DNA of 64,000 nt from Pyricularia pennisetigena (lineage: Eukaryota > Ascomycota > Sordariomycetes > Magnaporthales > Pyriculariaceae): positions 240,228 to 304,227 of the forward strand of contig NC_043743.1 in assembly GCF_004337985.1 (NCBI RefSeq), read 5' to 3'. This document shows positions 57,783-64,000 of the stretch, piece after piece (position 1 is the first letter of the stretch; every line of letters begins with the position of its first letter). The notes below the pieces were generated by a model. It saw nothing but the letters and a program-made list of their open reading frames with translations, did not search any database and had not been told where the DNA came from. A program made the position numbers and the translations under genes.

Positions 57783-60000
57783 ATGGCCGACGCAGAGCCC
57801 CGTCCTAAGCGTTCGCGCTTCGACCAGACCGAGCCGGAGCCTCGAAGGACTTCGAGATTCGACCGACGCTCCCGATCGCCTCCCTCCCGAAAATCTGAGC
57901 CAGGACGCGATCGCAGTCCTCTTCCTCGCGCCGAGGACGAAGCAAAGAAAAGCGAGGAACCTTCGACTGCTGCTCTGGATCCTGCCGCCGCCGCAGGTCT
58001 GTACCTGCATATCCATTCTGGCTTCCTTGTCCATCCCGATTGCGCCGTATACTGACCTGCACCCTTTTAGCTGCCGCTGCCGCCAAGATTAACGCGCAGC
58101 TCCAAGCGCGCAAGGGCGTTCAAAATGCAGACTCGGCCCCAGCCAAATCGGCGTCCTCTACGGGCCCCATCACGTCAGCAAGCTCGGCGGCCAAGATCAA
58201 CGGCGAGATGTATGTCGCAGACGGAGACTACATAAAGGATATCGAAGTCAACGACCTTAGGAACCGATACCTCCTGACCAAGAGCGCAACGCAAAAGATG
58301 GTAAGGCATAGTTGACTGGGATGGCATTGGAGCGACGTACATGGAGCTGGACTGGCTATTCCGTTTGTGGGAATATTCTGCTTACGCGAAACAAGCGACA
58401 GCTCACACAAACCCTCTGTGGCATCTGCTGACCCTATCGTGCTCGATCTAGATCAAAGAAGAGACTGGTGCCGGTACGCCCCGCCTACGCCTCTGAACCG
58501 TTGCAAGTTACGTTTTGTTGGATAACTGTTGACCAAGCTTTCTCGCACAAAGATGTCACTACCCGAGGAAATTATTACCCGGACAAATCCATGTCCACCC
58601 CAGCGGTATGTTTTACCAAATTCCCAATGCTTTCCTATAAGCGTTTTATATGTAACGAGGCTGATAGATTTTCACCAGAATCCCCCGCTGTATTTGCATG
58701 TGACCAGCACTAGCAAGGAGGGACTCGAGGCGGCTGTTGCCAAGATCGAAGAGCTGATGAAACAAGAGCTTCCACAACTCGTCGACGAGCGCAGGTTCCG
58801 GCGGCGTGAGGAGCCTGTTGTCGAGCGTGACGAGTATGGCAGGGTAGGTCCTCCGGCTCACCCGTATTAGTCTGGTCTCGACTAACCTCTCTATTTAGCG
58901 CAAATGGCCCGAGGAACGTATTCCCATTGGTCTTGAGCCCATTCCCGGGTTTAACCTTCGCGCACAGGTCGTCGGCCATGGTGGTTCGTACGTCAAGCAC
59001 ATCCAACATGAAACTGGTTGCCGAGTGCAGATTAAAGGTCGTGGATCCGGCTTCCTCGAAACTGCCACCGGCAGGGAAAGCGACGACGAAATGTTTCTGC
59101 ATGTTGCGTAAGTATAGCTGCCTCCGCAAGTGCGATTTCCAGCTGTCGTAGCTAACCTGGAGTCCAGTGGCCCTGATCCCAAAATGGTTGAGAAAGGCAA
59201 GGAGATGTGCGAAGACCTTCTTGCCTCTGTGAAAGAGCAGTACGAGGAATTCAAGGCGCGACCGCCTCGTTTTGGTGGAGATAGATTTGGAGGTGACCGC
59301 TACAACGGTGGAGGAGATCGTCACGGAAGCGGTGATCGTTACGGTGGAGACAGACGTGGAGGGGACCGCTACGGTGGCGACCGGCACGGCGGCGATCGGG
59401 GGCACCAAGGCTACGGAGGTCATGGGCAGGGGCATGGGCGGAGTCCCGGCGTTCATGGTGCGCCCAGTGGTCCTAGTGGTGGCCATGGAAACCAGGGCAT
59501 TTTTAGCCCCGGTGGAGCTGCGGCATCTCCGGCGTCTGCTGCCGCAACTGGTGCTCAGGCCACACCTGACTACTCGGCTGCCTACGCGCAGTATTATGGT
59601 GGTCAAGATCCGTACGCGGCTTACGGTGGATATGCTGCGTAAGTTCCTCTCATGCTAACTAAACTGTAATGATGAACTAACGGCAGTGTAATCTCTAGGT
59701 ATGTACAAATGTACCAGCAATACTACGCTCAAGCAGGACAGCAAGGTGCCACGGCAGCTGCTCCTGGCGCGCCCGGTGCTCCTGGCGTTTCATCGACGCC
59801 TTCGGCAGCCCCTCCGCCTCCTCCCAGCGATGCGGCACCGCCACCTCCGCCACCGCCAAGCGCAGCTCCTCCGCCTCCGCCGCCGGGTCCTCCAGGGGCG
59901 AGTGGTGGATACAGTGCTGTAAGTAGACTTTGACTAGCTGCCTAGATTCCTTGCGCTGACGAGTGTGTGCATATAGGTACCTCCGCCACCCGGTTTGTAG
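57783..60000 (+). CDS. Two-KH RNA-binding protein, KHDC4/Blom7-like
   Basis: Probable pre-mRNA splicing factor. Nine exons (57783-57996, 58071-58300, 58452-58473, 58553-58605, 58679-58843, 58899-59107, 59168-59638, 59699-59918, 59977-60000) give 535 aa, all in frame. Order: Arg/Ser-rich N-terminus; Ala/Lys segment; first KH-type unit (DYIKDIEVNDLRNRYLLTK, IKEETGADVTTRG, PPLYLHVTSTSKEGLEAA); linker RRFRRREEPVVERDEYGRRK; second KH (residues about 229-300, IPGFNLRAQVVGHGGSYVKH with GHGG at 254-257); Gly/Arg/Asp repeats (GGDRYGGDR); Tyr/Gln/Ala segment; Pro-rich C-terminus ending VPPPPGL. Exon 3 is 22 nt. The family's human member binds U2-type splicing components. Confidence 0.92.
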
Positions 60001-60470
60001 CGCGCTGCAGGGTGATAGTTGCGATTACCTAGGCTCGTCCACTGGCAAACAAAAGTGTTTCTAATAACAGCAGAAGCCAAATCAAAACTTCGGGTGTAGA
60101 ATAATTCGTCGAGAGGGGATCCCAAGTCCGGTGTATCTGGTGAAAACTGATTTGGACTGGAGCTGTGGAATGGTTAGCCGAGATGAAAAGTATGAATCAA
60201 GCGACTCTAGGACTGCAAAAATTGTTACTTATTTTTGGGTTGGATGTTTGTTGATTCTGATTGTAGACAGTGGAGGCCATTCGGATCCAAGGGTGTGTAC
60301 CTGGACTCGCTGTTTGCAAACAATCATGCCACCAATTAATTCATGAGCACCTAACCAGCCTTGATCGTACATGCCAGCAGCTGACCGTACTTGGCCTGGT
60401 TTTTTTATTTTATTTTTTTTTATTCTCTACAACAAGACCCAATGTACAATGACTTTTTTGTTTTGACTAA
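60001..60470. other. Convergent intergenic region, KH gene / OTC
   Basis: 470 bp between two stop codons, T-rich near 60400-60420. No gene seen. Confidence 0.6.
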
Positions 60471-61734
60471 TCAGATTTTCCCCTTGTTCACCACAAATGC
60501 CTCCAGGGCAGCTATATAAAAGCAGCATAGGTTAGCAACCGACCGGCGTAAAACAGAGTAAGGATACAGAGAATGTTTTCACGTACCGACAGCAGCCCAC
60601 AGCCTGTTCTCAGCCTCCTCAAAGACCAGCGACCTAGGGCTGTAGAAGACCTCGTCGGCGACCTCCTCTGGGTGGCGGGGCAGGCAGTGCATGAACTTCC
60701 AACCGGACTTGGCGCCGCCGCGCTTGGCAAGGTCGTTTGTGATCTGGAAGCCGGCAAAGGCGGCGAGGCGCTTTTTGGCCTCGGCCTCCTGGCCCATCGA
60801 CACCCACGTGTCGGTGACGAGTATGTCGGCGTCCTTGACGGCCTCCTCAGGCACGGTGGTCTCGGACAGGGAGCCGCCGGCGCCCGAGGCTTTCGCGGCG
60901 GACTGGATCAGCGTCCTCATTTTTTCAGGGATGCCGTAGCCGGTGGGCGAGGCCACGGCAACGTGACAGCCGAGCTTGGCGGCGCCGAGAGCCAGGTCGA
61001 ACAGGACGTTGTTGGAGTCGCCGATCCAGGCGATCTTGAGACCCTCGAGGCCTAGGGACCCCGGGGTGGAGGAGGGGTGGTGGGAGTGGATGGTCAGGAA
61101 GTCGGCGATGGTCTGAAGAGGGTGGAAATCGTCCGACAGGGCGTTGATGACGGGGACGGACGAGTGCTGGGCCAGACCGGTCACGTCTGAGTGGGGCCCG
61201 ACACGGGCAACCATGCACGAGGTCATAGAAGAGATCACTGTTGATGTGTCTAGGAGGGACTCGTTCACCTTTTCGAGTTAATTTAATGGTTAGTATTTCG
61301 TGCTGTATGTGTTCAGGGGTATCACGTGATTCCATTTGACAAGTATGTGAGTCAAAAGCTTGAAGAGAAGAGGAAAAAAAAGGGACGACTCATAAACATA
61401 CGCCAAGCTGAATGTCGTCCTTGCCCAGAAACATGGGATGCCCGCCCATCATGGCAACCGCAGCCTCCGTAGATACGCGGGTACGGGTGCTGCGTTTGCT
61501 GAACATCATGGCAACGGTCTTGCCAGTGAGAGACTGGGCCAGATGAAGCGGTGCACCCGCTCCCGACTTGACGGCGTGCTTGTGAGCGGCGGCGGAACGA
61601 ACGAGGGTTGTCAGCTCCGCGGGCGTCAGGTCGGCTATCGACATGAGATGCCTGGGTGAGGCCGAGGAGGAATATGGCCGGGCGCCATTGCCGGACAATG
61701 CGCGGTTGATGGCACGAAGGGTTGACGGCCTCAT
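60471..61734 (-). CDS. Ornithine carbamoyltransferase, mitochondrial
   Basis: Converts ornithine and carbamoyl phosphate to citrulline in arginine synthesis; mitochondrial matrix enzyme in filamentous fungi (Neurospora arg-12, yeast ARG3). Three exons (61734-61402, 61268-60587, 60511-60471) give 351 aa. A presequence ([24 protein letters not shown]) precedes the carbamoyl-phosphate domain, with the STRTR motif at 82-86. The ornithine domain follows ([31 protein letters not shown]), with HCLPRHPEE from residue 305 supplying the catalytic Cys. The last exon (41 nt) encodes the terminal [12 protein letters not shown]. The fungal first intron interrupts right after DDIQLG. No upstream attenuator-like peptide was recognised. 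Confidence 0.96.
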
Positions 61735-62579
61735 TGTGATTGGGTGGCTGACTGATGTTCGGTGAATGAATGTACCGTTGGAGCTGTCCCCCCTAGCTCT
61801 GGTCTCTGACTGGACTTGTGCCGAATGTGCAGCTAGACTCTAGATCTAGATGTTAGATAAGACAGGTAGACAATTGGACAAAGCAGTATTGCTGCACACC
61901 GCCTGCTCAAGAATTTTCTGAGTTTGAATTAGTTTCCCAGTCCAAAATAGCACCTGGTGATCTCGGATGAGCTACAAGATGAAATGTTCCGTGTCGATTC
62001 AGCCCGAAAAATCAACAAGCAAGGGACAACGAAAAATAGCACCTATAGTCTACCTGCAAGATGTGTCATAGGATTGGCTATACCTTGTATTTGTGAGGTA
62101 GCTTGGAAGCTTAGGTAAGGTTCAATTGTAGAATGACTCCGCAAAGCTCAACACAACAGTTGACGATGCGAGTCGGTGGATCACGCGCCCCGCTAAGGCG
62201 AATGCGGTGGGCCAGGTCAGGCACGCTGCATCGGCCGGCGTAGCTTGCTGTTATGCATCCCCACCTTCTCTTTCTCTAGTCTAGACTACACTAATACATC
62301 TTGCTCGCCGCTTCGGACCCTTTTCCAAGGTCAAGGTCTCGATCCATCCATCACTTTAACTCGTCCGGCTGGCCCACGTCATCACTTTCATCGACAGACA
62401 ACCCAATACTCCGTTTCGATTCATCCAACTCCTGCAGCCACCAACCAGCGAGCGACCGACCTGTTTCCCCTCAACTTTATTCCCTAACACAGTGTCCGAC
62501 GAAACTCCAAGCTGCTTTTGGCGATGCCAACAATATAACGTACCCAGATAACCCCGACACTCAACGCTAAACCCTCAAA
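61735..62579. promoter_or_regulatory. Divergent promoter region, OTC / Tag1-like gene
   Basis: 845 bp between divergent starts. A pyrimidine-rich stretch at 62260-62480 precedes the Tag1-like start and probably forms its leader. No gene is seen. Confidence 0.45.
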
Positions 62580-64000
62580 ATGTCGATCGATTCGGAGAGA
62601 TCGCCTCTCCTGTCGACGACAGACGTTCGGTCGTCAAATATGGACACATCATCAGCCAACTCAACCCACGAGACTACTCCGCTTCTTGCCAGCCCCGCCG
62701 CCGGCGCCCGCTACAATGGCGATGCAGACGCCGCGTCCATTTCGCCCTCTCTTGCGTCGCAGGCGACGTCAAAGAAGCGCTCGCGTCCGCGATGGCCGTC
62801 CATAATCGCAATGGCCATCCTGGCCATGCTAGCCTTGATAATCATTTTCGTCGCCTTTTTCGTTCCTGCCGCGGTCGAGCAGTACGCCAAAGAGGCCGCC
62901 GTCCTTGAGCCTACGAGCTTGTCGCTGGAGAGCATTACCTCGGATGGCGTCAGGGCGCGTATTCAGGCCAACTTCCGCCTAGACGGCTCGCGCGTCAAGG
63001 AGGATGGCACCCGTAGGATCGGTCGGCTTGCCACATGGGCGGTCCGGAAGCTGGGAACTGACGAAACCAAGGTCCAGGTGTTCCTGCCCGAGTTCGATGA
63101 CATGCTGCTGGGCACCGCGGCAATTCCGCCACTCGTGCTTGACCTTGTGGATGGTCACAGAAACTCTGTGGACTTTGTTGCCGACTTGGTGCCTGGCGAT
63201 GCCGACGGCATCCGTCTGCTCGCCAACCAGTGGTTGCGCGGCAAGCTCGAGACGGTGCGCTTCCGTGGCACGGCGGACCTGCGTCTCAATTCTGGTTTCC
63301 TCCCTCTCGGCTCGCATACTGTTACCGAGTCGCTCGTGATCGAAGGTCAATACCTCTACGATTCCTTTGCGTCCTTGTATTTCGGAGAAAAGTCTTTCTT
63401 CTAGGTCACACAAGAACCATTGTCCATACGCTTCTTCCACCACGTGATATACGAGGCTTTATGCTGATTCTTTAGTTTTGTAGCGAACAAACTTCCTCAG
63501 GTTCCCCAGTACAACATTACGAAACTCACGTTCCAGGATGTTGATTTTCCGGCCCGTGGCACGCGCGGCATTGCCGCAGATGTGGCTCTGACTGCCTTCA
63601 ACAGCTTCCCATTCCAGTTCGACATTCCGGAGCTCGGATTCGAGGTCTTGGTCCCCAATTGTGCTCAGTCGGACCCATACATTCTTGTCGCTGCCGCTAC
63701 TACCCGCACCGTTCACGTCAAGCCAAAATCAGAGGTTGTTGTTGAGGGCCGCGGAATTGTTGAGACCCTACCAGAAGCTCTGACGGCAGCTTGTCCCGAC
63801 TCCAACTCGTCACCTCTGGACCATTTGCTTGATGACATCCTCAGCGGTGACACTCCGACGGTGTACGTGAGGGGTGCGCAGAAGCCTCTGCTCGGTACGC
63901 CCGGATGGATTGCCGAGATCCTGTCTAGTGTAACGGTGCCAGTTCCATTCCCGACTTCCGGTTTCGACGGCTTAATTCGGGAGTTTGCTCTCAACGACGT
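62580..64000 (+). CDS. Tag1/DUF3712-like vacuolar membrane protein, partial
   Basis: Large single-pass membrane protein related to fungal DUF3712 proteins such as yeast Tag1 (YLR173W), a vacuolar protein linked to ending autophagy. The gene runs off the window. Exon 1 is 62580-63345; exon 2 starts at 63484 and is open to 64000, joining SLVIEG-phase sequence to ANKLPQVPQYNITKL. The N-terminus is cytosolic with two acidic dileucine motifs (ERSPLL at 6-11 and ETTPLL at 31-36), the AP-3 type signal used to reach the vacuole. A membrane span follows (about 73-98, IIAMAILAMLALIIIFVAFF). The rest is luminal and beta-rich, with repeats of the late-embryogenesis-like fold. The C-terminus is not seen. 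Confidence 0.82.

Overview
The window looks like a filamentous ascomycete (Pezizomycotina, probably a Sordariomycete) chromosome segment. Genes have short GT-AG introns (mostly 60-110 bp), and familiar fungal proteins are present: Sec31, Sde2, Ilv6, ornithine carbamoyltransferase, Cox12, an MLRQ/B12D subunit and ribosomal protein eS10. It splits into two compartments. Positions 1 to about 30,711 are AT-rich, almost gene-free and full of transposons degraded in the style of repeat-induced point mutation (RIP): TpA excess, Trp codons turned into stops, Cys into Tyr, Gln into stops. From 30,712 to 64,000 the DNA has normal composition and carries 13 recognisable genes.

The AT-rich part is a nest of insertions. 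A 7.25 kb Ty3/Gypsy chromovirus (4521-11772, minus strand, 455-bp LTRs, 5-bp target duplication TTTTG) sits in an older, mostly plus-oriented coding ruin. A 659-bp TG...CA element (12401-13059, target duplication CTTTT) that contains tRNA-like A and B boxes sits in the same ruin. From about 20.1 kb back to 16.7 kb there is a minus-strand ruin that resembles DUF6589-type fungal proteins. A non-coding family of about 1.83-1.87 kb occurs as an intact copy (1901-3765, 9-bp target duplication), as a truncated copy near 20.3 kb, and as one copy nested inside another (22.3-30.7 kb). I read its long non-identical ends and 9-bp duplication as Mutator-like. The stretch 25,648-30,390 is a 4743-bp repeat of the stretch before it with its middle flipped. 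It begins at a single N and may be an assembly artefact.

Gene-rich part, left to right: zinc alcohol/polyol dehydrogenase (-, with a 5-nt microexon), an 825-N gap, eS10 (-), Sde2 (+), Cox12 (-), MLRQ/B12D subunit (+), a small RRM protein (-), Sec31 (+), YPI1-type PP1 inhibitor (+), a 72-N gap, DENN-domain protein with a C1 finger (-), a 3.3 kb intergenic stretch, TRAPPC13-like (-), Ilv6 (-), a two-KH KHDC4-like protein (+), ornithine carbamoyltransferase (-), and a Tag1/DUF3712-like vacuolar membrane protein that runs off the end (+). Several neighbours are divergent pairs sharing promoters of 0.45-1.2 kb. The genes do not form a pathway cluster. Four products act in mitochondria and three in membrane traffic, which is an ordinary housekeeping mixture.

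Exon limits were worked out by hand from splice sites and reading frame. All family assignments come from recognising sequence, with no database search.
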